Assembly: GCA_002412925.1 (NCBI GenBank)
Contig: DHVZ01000011.1
Coordinates: 39,228 to 103,227, forward strand
Direction: 5' to 3'
From: Anaerolineales bacterium UBA5195
Lineage (GTDB): Bacteria > Chloroflexota > Anaerolineae > Anaerolineales > Villigracilaceae
DNA length: 64,000 nt
Shown piece after piece: positions 18,024 to 26,747 of the stretch (the stretch's first letter is position 1; every line of letters begins with the position of its first letter). The position numbers and the translations under genes are program-made. The notes beneath the pieces are model-generated. The model made no database searches. It was not told the origin of the DNA and worked only from the letters and a program-made list of their open reading frames with translations.

Positions 18024-19167
18024 TCAGGACATCCCCCAAAAAGCGCAGGAATGGTTTTTACTTGCCAAAAGACTTGGCTGGAAAAGCTATGATCCTTATG
18101 ACATCCTCTTGTCGCCCCCTTTGGAGAAACTGCGAACGCTTTCCCCTTTCCTTGCCCGTCTCGCCATCCAGTTTGGAAAGTTCTCAGGCGCATCTATTCG
18201 TTGGTTGCTCAAAATAGCTCCTCATGAAGAAGCCAAAACGCTTTCAGACTACCTTGAATCTGCAGTAATATTTAGTATTGGAGAACAGAGATGGGTGGAT
18301 GTATATTTGGAGGAGTTGGCGCAAAGGTTAATTGCACGATCTATCCCAACCGGTCACGGGGTGGGCTGGGGCTTGGAGTTTCCATATACCTCACGCTTTG
18401 TTAATGTAGCGGCTTGCACGCCCAATCTCTACCAAAGCATAAATGCCATTCAGGCTTTATTGGCGCTGTATAAACTTAACCATTCATCAAAATGCCTGGA
18501 TTTTGCATTACAGGGTTCCCACTTTATTATGGATGATCTGGGTGTTTTTGAATGGAGAAATTTCAAATGGTTCCGTTATTGGCCTGGCTTGGATGCCCCC
18601 ATTGTCAATATCCAAGCCTCTCTGGCGGGGGTATTTTCAAATCTTGGGATTTTGACCGGGAAGCCGGTTTATACAGAGTTATCAGATCTTGCAATGCAAA
18701 CCGTTGTGAATTTCCAAAACGATGATGGTAGCTGGTACTACAGCGTGGATGGAAAAGCGAATTTTGTTGACGGTTTTCATACAGGTTTTGTTTTACAGGG
18801 TCTCTCAGAATATGCCCATCACTGTTCGGAACCGAACCGGCCATTGGTAAATCGGGTGATTGAAAAAGGTTTTGCTTTCTTTAAACAGCATTTGGTAAGT
18901 GCCTCGGGTTTGCCCCTAGGTTTTGCGGATGGCAGTATCAGTTTGGATGGACAAAATTTTGCCCAGTGTTTGCAAACTTTTGCGATCTGCGGTCAATCTT
19001 CTGCCAACCTCCAGGCTGCCAGGCTTATTTGGTGCGAAATGATGAAGATCCCTTCCCTAAATCCAGGCCATAATTATCAACTCCGCTGGACTTATGGCCC
19101 GGCGGTTTTGGCTGCGGCGCATTTATTTGCTGTGATTGTCCAAGAAAAGAAAGCGAGTCTGAATTGA
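18016..19167 (+). CDS. Six-hairpin (alpha/alpha-toroid) protein of polysaccharide loci, VpsJ-like
   Basis: A 383-residue protein without signal peptide or membrane helix. Repeated helical segments with aromatic turns (GVGWGLEFPYTSRF, WFRYWPGLDAPIVNIQASLAGVF, DDGSWYYSVDGKANFVDGFHTGFVLQGL) fit an (alpha/alpha)6 toroid as in glycosidases, epimerases and lyases. Similar proteins occur in exopolysaccharide clusters and are often misnamed delta-aminolevulinic acid dehydratase. The catalytic activity is unknown; the conserved D-G-S-W and D-G-F-H-T-G motifs are candidate active-site residues. The start overlaps the upstream GT4 by 8 bases, and the stop overlaps the acetyltransferase TTG start by 3 bases, so it belongs to the operon. 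Confidence 0.55.
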   Translation: MVDQDIPQKAQEWFLLAKRLGWKSYDPYDILLSPPLEKLRTLSPFLARLAIQFGKFSGASIRWLLKIAPHEEAKTLSDYLESAVIFSIGEQRWVDVYLEELAQRLIARSIPTGHGVGWGLEFPYTSRFVNVAACTPNLYQSINAIQALLALYKLNHSSKCLDFALQGSHFIMDDLGVFEWRNFKWFRYWPGLDAPIVNIQASLAGVFSNLGILTGKPVYTELSDLAMQTVVNFQNDDGSWYYSVDGKANFVDGFHTGFVLQGLSEYAHHCSEPNRPLVNRVIEKGFAFFKQHLVSASGLPLGFADGSISLDGQNFAQCLQTFAICGQSSANLQAARLIWCEMMKIPSLNPGHNYQLRWTYGPAVLAAAHLFAVIVQEKKASLN

Positions 19168-19676
19168 GAGTCTTTTTTTTGCTTGCCTATTACATATTTG
19201 GGATACATTTGCCGGATATTGCGTTTCCTTTTGGGAGAACATTTAATAGAATTCGATGCTTTTTGCTAAAGCACTTCCTGTTTCATTTTGGAAAAGAGAA
19301 TGAATTTGACAGTCAGGTTTATCTTGGCAAAGGTGATGATGTAGAGATTGGCGATCATTGCCAGATCAATACTCGCTGTCGTTTGGTGAATGTAAAACTG
19401 GGTAATTATGTCATGATTGCGCCAGAGGTGGTTTTCGTTTCCCAGTTTCATCGTTCTGATTCGTTGGAAATACCAATGTCAAAGCAGGGCGTTATAGATT
19501 TTCCCCAGACTATTATTGAAGATGATGTCTGGATCGGGTATAGAGCAATAATTATGCCAGGGCTTCTAGTCGGCAAGGGTTCTATCATTGGTGCGCAAGC
19601 TGTTGTAACAAAAAATATTGAGCCCTATACGGTTGTAGCTGGAATTCCTGCCAGGGTAATCCGGACTCGATGTTAA
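19164..19676 (+). CDS. Hexapeptide-repeat acyltransferase (LbetaH, sugar O-acetyltransferase)
   Basis: A 170-residue left-handed beta-helix acyltransferase. Hexapeptide-like turns run from VYLGKGDDVEIGDHCQINT through NYVMIAPEVVFVSQFH to IEDDVWIGYRAIIMPGLLVGKGSIIGAQAVVTKNI, ending in the standard VVAGIPARVIR. His in SQFHR is the probable catalytic base, as in the WcaF/NodL group. It would acetylate a sugar of the repeat unit or its precursor. The start is TTG at 19164 in a TTGA overlap with the upstream stop, evidence for translational coupling; the first 30 residues are hydrophobic and may touch the membrane. Confidence 0.82.
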   Translation: MRVFFLLAYYIFGIHLPDIAFPFGRTFNRIRCFLLKHFLFHFGKENEFDSQVYLGKGDDVEIGDHCQINTRCRLVNVKLGNYVMIAPEVVFVSQFHRSDSLEIPMSKQGVIDFPQTIIEDDVWIGYRAIIMPGLLVGKGSIIGAQAVVTKNIEPYTVVAGIPARVIRTRC

Positions 19677-19678
19677 GC

Positions 19679-21544
19679 ATGTGTGGCATTTGTGGTATTT
19701 ACAACTACCGCTATCGTCTGTCGGCAGATGAAACCCTGCTACGTTCCATGGTAACCCAAATCATCCACCGGGGACCGGATGACGATGGCTTCTATGTAAG
19801 CGGCGCAGTTGGGCTGGGGATGCGCCGTCTGAGCATCATTGATCTTGAGGGTGGTCACCAGCCCATGTGCAACGAAGACGGAAGTATCTGGATTGTCTTT
19901 AATGGCGAGATCTATAATTTTCCTGAACTGCGCCGCGAACTGCAGGCAAAAGGGCACATTTTTCGCACTCGCTCGGATACTGAAACGGTGGTGCATGCTT
20001 ATGAAGAATGGGGTCTGGCCGCTTTTTCTAAACTCAATGGCATGTTTGGTTTTGCCCTTTGGGATTCCCGCCGGCAGGAATTGATCCTGGCGCGTGACCC
20101 TTTTGGAATCAAGCCGCTCTATTACACAGATACTAATGGCCGCCTGCTTTTTGCCTCCGAAATCAAAGCCATCCTCGCAGATCCGACAGTCCAGAAGTAC
20201 GTGGATGAGCAGGCCTTGGACGAGTTTCTCACGCTGACCTTTGTCCCGTCACCGCGCACTCTCTTTGCAGGCATTCAGAAAATTCCTCCGGGGTATGTTG
20301 TGCGGGTTACACCCGCGGGTCCTTTCGTAGAGCGCTTTTATACTTTAATCCCTGGGCAACAGTTTCGGTCAGAAGCCGAATGGTTGGAAGCCCTGCGTAC
20401 CACACTCGAAGCCGCAGTTCAGCGCCAGATGGTTGCGGATGTTCCGGTTGGCATGATGTTGAGCGGTGGGGTCGATTCTGCAGCCGTGGCCATGCTGATG
20501 CAGCGTCTGGCCGGTCAACCCATCCATACTTTCACGGTTGGCTTTTCAGGCCAATTTAACCAGAATGAATTGGTGGCAGCTCGTCGCAGCGCAGAGTTGA
20601 TTGGCAGTCAGCACCATGAAGCTGTCATTTCAGCCGATGAATATGCAGAATTCCTGCCACGTTCGCTCTGGTATCTCGAAGAGCCGATTGCGACGACTTC
20701 AGCCCTGGCGTTTTATTGGATCTGTCGCCTGGCGCGTCAACATGTCAAAGTGGTATTAACTGGCCAGGGCGCTGATGAGCCTTTTGCTGGGTATGGCCGC
20801 CATTTTGGTGAATACTACGGGGGATGGTATCGAAAGTTACCTGCTTTTGTGCAAGATAAAATTATTACAGCTTTTGTAGATTGCTTACCCAGGAATGAGC
20901 AGTTGAAGCGGGCAGTACACTCACTGGGTATCCAGAATCCTTTGGAGCGTTTGACGCAAATTTATTCCATATTTGATACTGGAATGAAACGCCGTTTATA
21001 TCTTCCTGGCTTTGCTGATTTGGCAAAATATTCGATTCGGGAATCGATCAGGCTCTGGCAGCAGGATGTGCAAAACCTGGATGGGCTAAGCCAAATACTT
21101 TATGTGGATGCCCGTTTTTCTCTGCCGGACAACCTGCTGCTTTATGGAGACAAAATGTCCATGGCTGCGTCTCTCGAGGCGCGTGTCCCGTTTCTAGATT
21201 TGGAATTAATGGCTCTGGTTGAAGGCATTCCGCCACACTTAAAAATTCATGGACGCACCCAGAAATATTTATTAAAACGCGCTGTGACCGCTTGGGTGCC
21301 GCAAGAAATTATCCAGCGAAAAAAGATTGGATTTGCAACCCCTGTGGATCAGTGGTTTGGCGGAAAGTTACGCAGCTATGTTGGAGAACATCTATTAGCC
21401 AGTAACTCAGCGTGTAGGCATTATTTCGAACCCTTAACGATCAAAAGATTAATTTCGGATCATGAAAGTAAACGGCATGATCATAAGCGTCAATTATTTT
21501 CTTTGCTGACTTTTGAGTTGTGGTACAAACAATTTATGTCGTAA
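19679..21544 (+). CDS. Asparagine synthetase-like amidotransferase of the polysaccharide locus, 621 aa
   Basis: Class II amidotransferase with Cys2 (MCGICGIYNY), fixing the start at ATG 19679, two bases after the acetyltransferase stop. The glutaminase domain has HRGPDDDGF, RLSIIDLEGGHQPM, FNGEIYN and LARDPFGIKPLYY. The synthetase domain has the PPi loop SGGVDSAAV and LTGQGADEPFAGY. At 621 residues it matches the longer AsnB-like proteins common in exopolysaccharide clusters, which may amidate uronic acids rather than make free asparagine. Operon membership supports a polymer-modification role; this is inference. Codon use is more GC-rich than in the polymerase and flippase genes. Confidence 0.82.
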   Translation: MCGICGIYNYRYRLSADETLLRSMVTQIIHRGPDDDGFYVSGAVGLGMRRLSIIDLEGGHQPMCNEDGSIWIVFNGEIYNFPELRRELQAKGHIFRTRSDTETVVHAYEEWGLAAFSKLNGMFGFALWDSRRQELILARDPFGIKPLYYTDTNGRLLFASEIKAILADPTVQKYVDEQALDEFLTLTFVPSPRTLFAGIQKIPPGYVVRVTPAGPFVERFYTLIPGQQFRSEAEWLEALRTTLEAAVQRQMVADVPVGMMLSGGVDSAAVAMLMQRLAGQPIHTFTVGFSGQFNQNELVAARRSAELIGSQHHEAVISADEYAEFLPRSLWYLEEPIATTSALAFYWICRLARQHVKVVLTGQGADEPFAGYGRHFGEYYGGWYRKLPAFVQDKIITAFVDCLPRNEQLKRAVHSLGIQNPLERLTQIYSIFDTGMKRRLYLPGFADLAKYSIRESIRLWQQDVQNLDGLSQILYVDARFSLPDNLLLYGDKMSMAASLEARVPFLDLELMALVEGIPPHLKIHGRTQKYLLKRAVTAWVPQEIIQRKKIGFATPVDQWFGGKLRSYVGEHLLASNSACRHYFEPLTIKRLISDHESKRHDHKRQLFSLLTFELWYKQFMS

Positions 21545-21629
21545 GAAAAGCTTACGTCTAAACCGCCATAAGTTTCTATTTGGTTGTAATTAAGATTTGG
21601 ATGAGATTGACTGAATTGGGAATTTGGAA

Positions 21630-22382
21630 ATGGAACGGATAAATTTTTTGGATTGTCAGGTCGATAGTTTGGATATGCAGGATGCTTTAAATTGGATGGA
21701 TGGCCGCATCAAGGAACGCAATCCAGGTGCAATCGCTGTTGTTAACGCAAATAAGTATTGGCGAATGTCACAAGATGTGCGTTTGCGGCAATTTGTTCAG
21801 AACGCCGAGCTGGTTATTCCAGAATGGGCTGTTTACTGGGGCGCCGCAAGAGTCGGGACTCCCGTAAAAGCCTATGTAGCTGGGGTGGCCTTATTACAAG
21901 CGGCAATGCCCTGGGCAGAAAAGAAAGGGTATCGGCCCTATTTTTTGGGAGCCAAGCCAAGCGTAATCAATGCATTAGCTGCGCGATTGAAATCCGATTT
22001 CCCCAGACTCAGGCCTGCCGGGTTTCATCAGGGCTACTTAAAGACTCAAACAGAGCATGAGATTGTGCTTAATAAGATTGCCAAAAGCAGCCCGGATCTG
22101 ATTTTTGTTGCGATGGGGTCTCCCAAGCAAGAATACTGGATCGCCGAAAACTCAAAAAGATTAAATATTCCTGTTTCGATGGGTGTTGGCGGCAGTTTTG
22201 ATGTTCTGGCGGGCATTAAAAAAGATACTCCCTGCTGGGCGCGTGGCAATGGATTGGAATGGCTTTACAGGCTTTCACTAGAGCCAAGCGTTTATTGGAA
22301 GCGATACCTGATTTGTAACCCATGGTTTGTTGTGCAGGTATTATTGTCATATCTTCAAACCATCCCGATGCGATGTAAATGA
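21630..22382 (+). CDS. WecG/TagA/CpsF family glycosyltransferase (GT26)
   Basis: A 250-residue GT26 enzyme. It starts with FLDCQVDSLDMQDALNWM, then VVNANKYWRMSQD, ELVIPEWAVYWGAA, YFLGAKPSVINALAARL, and the signature MGSPKQEYWIAEN followed by VGGSFDVLAGIKKDTP. GT26 enzymes such as WecG and TagA add the second sugar (ManNAc or ManNAcA) onto the undecaprenyl-PP-linked first sugar. In most GT26 enzymes the first segment reads D-G-x-P/G; here PEWAVYWGA is slightly divergent. Start ATG 21630 is preferred over TTG 21624. It is the last intact gene of the AT-rich cassette; its stop is followed at once by a relict glycosyltransferase tail in the same frame. Confidence 0.82.
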   Translation: MERINFLDCQVDSLDMQDALNWMDGRIKERNPGAIAVVNANKYWRMSQDVRLRQFVQNAELVIPEWAVYWGAARVGTPVKAYVAGVALLQAAMPWAEKKGYRPYFLGAKPSVINALAARLKSDFPRLRPAGFHQGYLKTQTEHEIVLNKIAKSSPDLIFVAMGSPKQEYWIAENSKRLNIPVSMGVGGSFDVLAGIKKDTPCWARGNGLEWLYRLSLEPSVYWKRYLICNPWFVVQVLLSYLQTIPMRCK

Positions 22383-22385
22383 ATT

Positions 22386-22547
22386 TTCAGATTCTTTGTC
22401 CTGCCTTCAGATAAAGGCTTTCCACCGGCCCGGGTTAAAGACTATCGCCGTCAGGCGCAGGCGGCGGTCCGCGAGAAATATGACTGGGAAAAAGTGACGG
22501 ATCAATACGAAGCCCTCTATCGCGCCCTTGCCCCGCGTTCCGATTGA
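22386..22547 (+). pseudogene. C-terminal stump of a GT4 glycosyltransferase
   Basis: After the WecG stop the same frame stays open for about 54 codons and encodes a tail ending YDWEKVTDQYEALYRAL then APRSD and a stop at 22545-22547. The pattern YRRQAQAAVREKYDWEKVTDQY is the typical last two helices of GT4 glycosyltransferases (compare the EARENL tail region at about 16890). There is no start codon or catalytic domain. GC content jumps back to the level of the flanking GC-rich genes exactly here. It is best read as the remains of a resident gene cut off when the AT-rich cassette was exchanged. Confidence 0.62.
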
Positions 22548-22599
22548 GGTTTTTGTCATCTGTGGGATACAATCAGCCTCCGCCTGGAGAGAAAAACCC

Positions 22600-24063
22600 A
22601 TGCAAAATGCGATTACTGGTCAGGAAATGGAAATAAAAATCGAATCCGATCAACGCCAGGCCCCGGTCCTGGATGAATATGCCCGCCCGTGGATGACGCT
22701 GGCCCTGGCCCTGAGCGACCTGCTCAGCCTCTACCTGGCGCTGGCCCTCGCCCTGCAAATCCGCCGCCTGCCCGGGCTGGTTGTCGACCTGGACTATAAC
22801 CAGGTCTACGGCCTGCTGGCCGTCACACTGCTCTTGATGTTTGCCCGCAAGGGTCTCTACCCTGCTGTGGGCTTCAACTACGTTGATGAGCTCGGCCAGG
22901 TTGTCTCGAGCGCCAGCTTCAGCTTCCTGGTCGTGATTGTGATCACCTTTGCGCTCGAGCATGGCAGCCTGACCCTGCGCCTGGTGATGCTGCTGGCCTG
23001 GGCCTTCAGCCTGGGCCTGATCCCCGCCGCCCGCTACCTGGTGCGCCGGCTCTTGATCCGCTGGCGGTTGTGGGGCGAGCCGGTCGTGGTCATCGGTGAT
23101 TTGAAGGCGGCGCAAACCCTGGCCGAACATTTCAGGATCAACCTGCAGCTGGGCCTGCGCCCGGTGGCGCTCCTGCCAACCGAACGCTGCGCGGGCTGCC
23201 AGGCGGGCTGCAATGGCCCCGAGGTGACCTGCCCGGTCAGGGCCCAGGCCCGCGGCCTGAAGCTGCAAACGGCCCTGGTCGCGATCGATGATCTCGGCGT
23301 GATCGACGACCTGGTTGAGCGCTTCCGCGGTATTTTTCACCGCGTCATCCTGGTCAAACACAAGGCGGGCCGCTACGGGTTATCGGGCCTCCAGGTTTTG
23401 GATTTTTCGCAGGTCCTTGGGCTCGAAGTCAGGAACAACCTGCTCAATCCCTGGGCGCAGCTCTTCAAACGCGCCATCGACCTGCTGGGTGCCGGCGTGG
23501 GGCTGCTCTGCCTGGCGCCGCTCTTTGGGCTGCTGGCGCTCTGGATCAGGCTTGATGCGCCGGGCGGGGTCTTCTACCGCCAGGCGCGCCTCGGGCGGCA
23601 TGGGCGGCCCTTCCAACTGCTCAAATTCCGCAGCATGTACCGGGACGCCGACCAGGTCTTGAGCGGCGAGTTGGCGCGCGACCCGGCCCTGAAAGCCGAG
23701 TGGGACAGCCACCAGAAGCTGAAGCGCGATCCGCGCATCACCCGCGCCGGCCGCTTCCTGCGCAAGTTCAGCCTGGATGAGTTCCCGCAGCTCTGGAATG
23801 TTTTGCGGGGCGAGATGAGCCTGGTGGGCCCGCGCCCGATCATGCTCAACCAGCGCCTGCTTTACGGGGAAACCTTCGGCGATTACAGCTCGGTGGCCCC
23901 CGGGATGACCGGCCTCTGGCAGGTCTCCGGCCGCAGCCAGACGACCTTTGCCCGCCGCGCCGAACTGGACCTCGAATACATCCAGCGCTGGTCCCTCTGG
24001 CTTGATATTTACATCCTGGTCAAAACGGTCAAAGTGGTGCTCTGGGAAAAAAGCGCCTACTAA
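22600..24063 (+). CDS. Undecaprenyl-phosphate sugar phosphotransferase (WbaP/WcaJ type, initiating transferase)
   Basis: A 487-residue polyisoprenyl-phosphate hexose-1-phosphate transferase that starts repeat-unit synthesis by moving a sugar-1-phosphate from a UDP-sugar to undecaprenyl phosphate. The N-terminal half has four or five membrane helices (about 35-160), then a Rossmann-like cytosolic domain containing a four-Cys patch (CAGCQAGCNGPEVTC). The catalytic C-terminus begins FKRAIDLLGAGVGLLCLAP and has GRPFQLLKFRSMYRDAD, RFLRKFSLDEFPQLWNVLRG, EMSLVGPRP and GMTGLWQVSGRS, all family signatures. ATG 22600 has GGAGAG about 10 bases upstream. The Cys patch is unusual and could bind a metal. 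Confidence 0.9.
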   Translation: MQNAITGQEMEIKIESDQRQAPVLDEYARPWMTLALALSDLLSLYLALALALQIRRLPGLVVDLDYNQVYGLLAVTLLLMFARKGLYPAVGFNYVDELGQVVSSASFSFLVVIVITFALEHGSLTLRLVMLLAWAFSLGLIPAARYLVRRLLIRWRLWGEPVVVIGDLKAAQTLAEHFRINLQLGLRPVALLPTERCAGCQAGCNGPEVTCPVRAQARGLKLQTALVAIDDLGVIDDLVERFRGIFHRVILVKHKAGRYGLSGLQVLDFSQVLGLEVRNNLLNPWAQLFKRAIDLLGAGVGLLCLAPLFGLLALWIRLDAPGGVFYRQARLGRHGRPFQLLKFRSMYRDADQVLSGELARDPALKAEWDSHQKLKRDPRITRAGRFLRKFSLDEFPQLWNVLRGEMSLVGPRPIMLNQRLLYGETFGDYSSVAPGMTGLWQVSGRSQTTFARRAELDLEYIQRWSLWLDIYILVKTVKVVLWEKSAY

Positions 24064-24813
24064 CCCGGATAAACCGGAAAAGAAAACCCTGACCACGACT
24101 CCGCCCAGAACACGGGGCAAGCGGCCACCAAGTAACCCGAAGGTTCACACGCGTACCTGCGTTCGGTGCAGGCAGCGAAAATCAAAGGTTCCCTTTGTGC
24201 TCCTGTGTGCCCTTCGTGTACTTCGTGGTAAAGCTCTTCAGCCAGTAGCAAAAGATAATGGCGTTCTCAAAGTCGCTTGACAAAATAACGATGTCGTTGC
24301 GAGGGCGCGCTTTTCCGCCTGAAGCAATCTCCAAAAGGTCAGTTTTGCCCATTTAGGGCCTGTAAAAGTATTATTCCGCATTTTGGATGATTTTGCCATT
24401 CGGCTAAAATGAAAGCTTGAAACACAAAGGACACAAAGTACACGAAGGAAAACCCCAAGGATTAAAAAGCTTGCATTATTTCGTGCGCAAAGGCTTTTAA
24501 ACTTCGTGCCCTTGGTGTCCTTCGTGGTAAAAAGCCTTAAACAAACTCATCGAAAAAGAAAATCTTAAAAAAAGAAGCTGCGGAGTTATTCTTTTACAAG
24601 TCCTTAGCGGGAGACTGCTTTGGGCACACTGCCCAGAACGCAGTGCGGGAAGAACGCCTCGCAGCGACATTTCTCGGACTTTGAGAAAACCAGACCTAAA
24701 AGTCGGTCAATCCTACCGGGAAATCGGGTTTGGCGTTATGATTTGGCCGCGCGCCTGGCCGCAGGGCGCGGCGCGCCCCGGGTCTGTTTGGACCTCATCG
24801 TTCCTCAGAAAAG
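24064..24813. other. 750-bp intergenic region rich in palindromic dispersed repeats
   Basis: No gene is supported. Copies of a TTCGTG/CACGAA-rich repeat occur at 24189-24236 and as two inverted arms at 24420-24450 and 24501-24532, forming a long imperfect hairpin whose inner stem is AAAAGCTTGC/GCAAAGGCTTTT. Around 24296-24330 is a GTTGCGAGGGCGCG...GAAGCAATCTCC segment of the kind dispersed in Anaerolineae genomes (recollection, not checked). No strong promoter was identified for the LysM gene. Confidence 0.5.
24420..24535. repeat. Long inverted repeat (CACAAAGGACACAAAG / TTGGTGTCCTTCGTGG family)
   Basis: Arms of about 30 bases pair imperfectly; relatives lie at 5105-5122, 24189-24236 and 46637-46710. 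Each copy is intergenic, as expected of a non-coding repeat family. It may act as a bidirectional terminator or RNA hairpin. Confidence 0.6.
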
Positions 24814-26148
24814 ATGCTGATGAAAAAAAATGTAAAAGCTGGCCTCGTTTTGACCATTTGTCCATACCTGGGGTTGAAGGATGACCCCGGCACCTCCTTC
24901 GCCTATCCCAACCCGGCCAACCTCTGCTTCCACTGCCGGGTGCCGGCCGCGCCCCTGCTCGAACACCAGGGAGCCTGCTGCCTGGCCGAGACGCATCCCG
25001 CCTGCCCGGTCTTTGGCCGGGAACCGCAGCAGCCCTTCCCGTCGAATCTCCGCTTTGGCGGCGGCGAGTTCCGCTCCGCGCGCCGGACTCCCTGGCGCTG
25101 GATCGCCCTGGCCGTTGGCGCGCTCTTGATCGGGTTTGCGCTCTGGCAGGTTTTGCCAGCCAGGCCTGCCGGGCAGGTTCCGGTCAGCCCGGCGGCCAGC
25201 CTGACTCCCACCAGCGCCAGCACGCCCAGCCCGGCGGCCACAAAACTCCCCGGCCTGGCCCTGCCGTCGACCAAAACGCCCGGCGCGCCTGCGCCCACGC
25301 TCGAACCCGCCTCCCCCACGCCCACCGATTTCCCTCCCCAGGAACATGCGCTCGAAGTTCCCGTGCTGGTGGGTGAGCAGCCCATCCTGCTGCACCGCGT
25401 CATCGAGGGGGAACAGATTGTGCTGCTTACCAGGCGCTATGAAACCAGCCTCGAAGTCCTGGAGGCCCTCAATTACAGCCCCCCGGCGCCTGTTTTTGCG
25501 GGGCGGGTGATCGTGATTGCCCCCGGCTTGATGAACGTCGACCCGAATTTGCCGCCCTTTGACCCCTACCAGGTCATCGATCCCGAGATTGGGGTCGGGG
25601 AGCTGGCCGGGAAGCTGGGTGTCGACCTGGACAGGTTGAAATATTACAACCGCTGTTCAGGGTTCTGCAAGTTTGTCAGCGGCGATTGGCTCTTGATCCC
25701 GCGTCTGCGGACGCCCACCCCGGCGGCGGCCACGCCGGTCCCGTCTCCCACGCCCACCCAACTGCCTCCGCCCGGAGAGCATCCGCTCGAAGTTCCCGTG
25801 CTGGTGGGCGAGCAGCCCCTGCTGCTGCATCGCGTCGTGGAGGGGGAACAAATTGTGCTCCTGACCAAACTCCACCAGACGACCCTGGAAGTCCTCGAGG
25901 CGATCAATTACCTCCCGCCCGCGCCGCTCCTGGCGGGCCGGGTGATCGCGATTGCCCCCGGCCTGAAGGTTGTCGACCCGAATTTGCCAGCTTTCGAGCC
26001 GTACCAGGTGGTCGAAACCGGAATCAGCGCCGCAGACCTGGCCGTGAAACTGGGCGCTGACCTGGCCCTGCTGAAATATTACAACAATTGCCTGGATAGC
26101 TGTCAACTGGTCAAAGGAGACTGGCTGCTGGTTCCGCGCTCGAAATAA
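24814..26148 (+). CDS. Membrane-anchored LysM-repeat protein with Cys-rich N-terminal cap
   Basis: A 444-residue protein. Residues 15-70 form a Cys-rich cap (ICPYLGLKDDPGTSF, NLCFHC, ACCLAE, PACPVFG) that could bind a metal on the cytoplasmic side. A membrane helix follows (about 93-113, WIALAVGALLIGFALW), then a Pro/Thr/Ser linker and two 145-residue repeats, about 180-300 and 325-444. Each repeat holds two LysM-like units (HRVIEGEQIVLLTRRYETSLEVLEALNY and LAGKLGVDLDRLKYYN). The DNA of the repeats is near-identical locally (25354 and 25789). LysM units bind peptidoglycan or glycans, so it may tether wall or capsule. The Cys cap plus LysM arrangement recalls other Chloroflexota proteins; its role is unknown. 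Confidence 0.65.
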   Translation: MLMKKNVKAGLVLTICPYLGLKDDPGTSFAYPNPANLCFHCRVPAAPLLEHQGACCLAETHPACPVFGREPQQPFPSNLRFGGGEFRSARRTPWRWIALAVGALLIGFALWQVLPARPAGQVPVSPAASLTPTSASTPSPAATKLPGLALPSTKTPGAPAPTLEPASPTPTDFPPQEHALEVPVLVGEQPILLHRVIEGEQIVLLTRRYETSLEVLEALNYSPPAPVFAGRVIVIAPGLMNVDPNLPPFDPYQVIDPEIGVGELAGKLGVDLDRLKYYNRCSGFCKFVSGDWLLIPRLRTPTPAAATPVPSPTPTQLPPPGEHPLEVPVLVGEQPLLLHRVVEGEQIVLLTKLHQTTLEVLEAINYLPPAPLLAGRVIAIAPGLKVVDPNLPAFEPYQVVETGISAADLAVKLGADLALLKYYNNCLDSCQLVKGDWLLVPRSK

Positions 26149-26176
26149 TCCTGTTCTTGATAAGTGGAAAAGCCCA

Positions 26177-26668
26177 ATGCCGTCTGTCCTCATGATTTGC
26201 ACAGCCAACCAATTCCGATCCCCCCTGGCGGCGGCCTGCCTGCTCGAGGCCATCCGGGCGGCGCAGCCTGCCGGGCGCTGGGTGGTCGAAAGCGCCGGCA
26301 CCTGGGCCAGGGCCGGGCTGCCCGCGCCGGGGCTTGCCCGCCAGATCGCCAGCCGGATCGGCCTGCCGGGGCTGGAAAGCCATCGCACCCGCCAGGTCGA
26401 TTCAGAACTGCTCTCGCGTTATGATTTGAGCATTGTCATGGAAGCCGGGCACAAGGAAGCCTTGCGCAGCGAGTTTCCCGCGCTCAAAGAGCGGGTCTAC
26501 CTGCTCTCTGAAATTGTGGACGGCTTCCCGTATGACATCCCCGACCCTGCCGCGCCCGGCGTGGACCCTGACGAAGTGGCCGATGAATTGAAAAGATTGA
26601 TTGACAAGGGGCTTAACCAGATCCTCCGCCTGGCCGAATCGCTTTCGGCTGATGCCAGGTCTCTTTAG
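26177..26668 (+). CDS. Low-molecular-weight protein tyrosine phosphatase (Wzb-like)
   Basis: A 163-residue cytosolic phosphatase. The P-loop C-x5-R-S is at residues 8-15 (CTANQFRS), directly after the first strand as in all LMW-PTPs, and the general-acid loop is IPDPAAPG near residue 117. Wzb-type enzymes remove phosphate from the C-terminal Tyr cluster of BY-kinases, resetting polymer assembly. The two BY-kinases at 5195 and 8696 are the obvious targets. The usual CxGNxCRS signature is changed to CTANQFRS, but Cys8 and Arg14 are intact. It lies 28 bases after the LysM gene and is followed by a strong hairpin. Confidence 0.87.
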   Translation: MPSVLMICTANQFRSPLAAACLLEAIRAAQPAGRWVVESAGTWARAGLPAPGLARQIASRIGLPGLESHRTRQVDSELLSRYDLSIVMEAGHKEALRSEFPALKERVYLLSEIVDGFPYDIPDPAAPGVDPDEVADELKRLIDKGLNQILRLAESLSADARSL

Positions 26669-26747
26669 GCCTGGAGCTTCTCAATCCACCGCACTTTCAA
26701 ACTGCACCGGGAGTGCGTCGCACCCGGCTTTTCGGACAAATCTCACG

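Noticed and set aside
22528..22599. Upstream start for the initiating sugar transferase inside the GT4 stump.
   Set aside because: ATG 22600 has the RBS and gives the normal N-terminus; the upstream codons overlap the stump in another frame.
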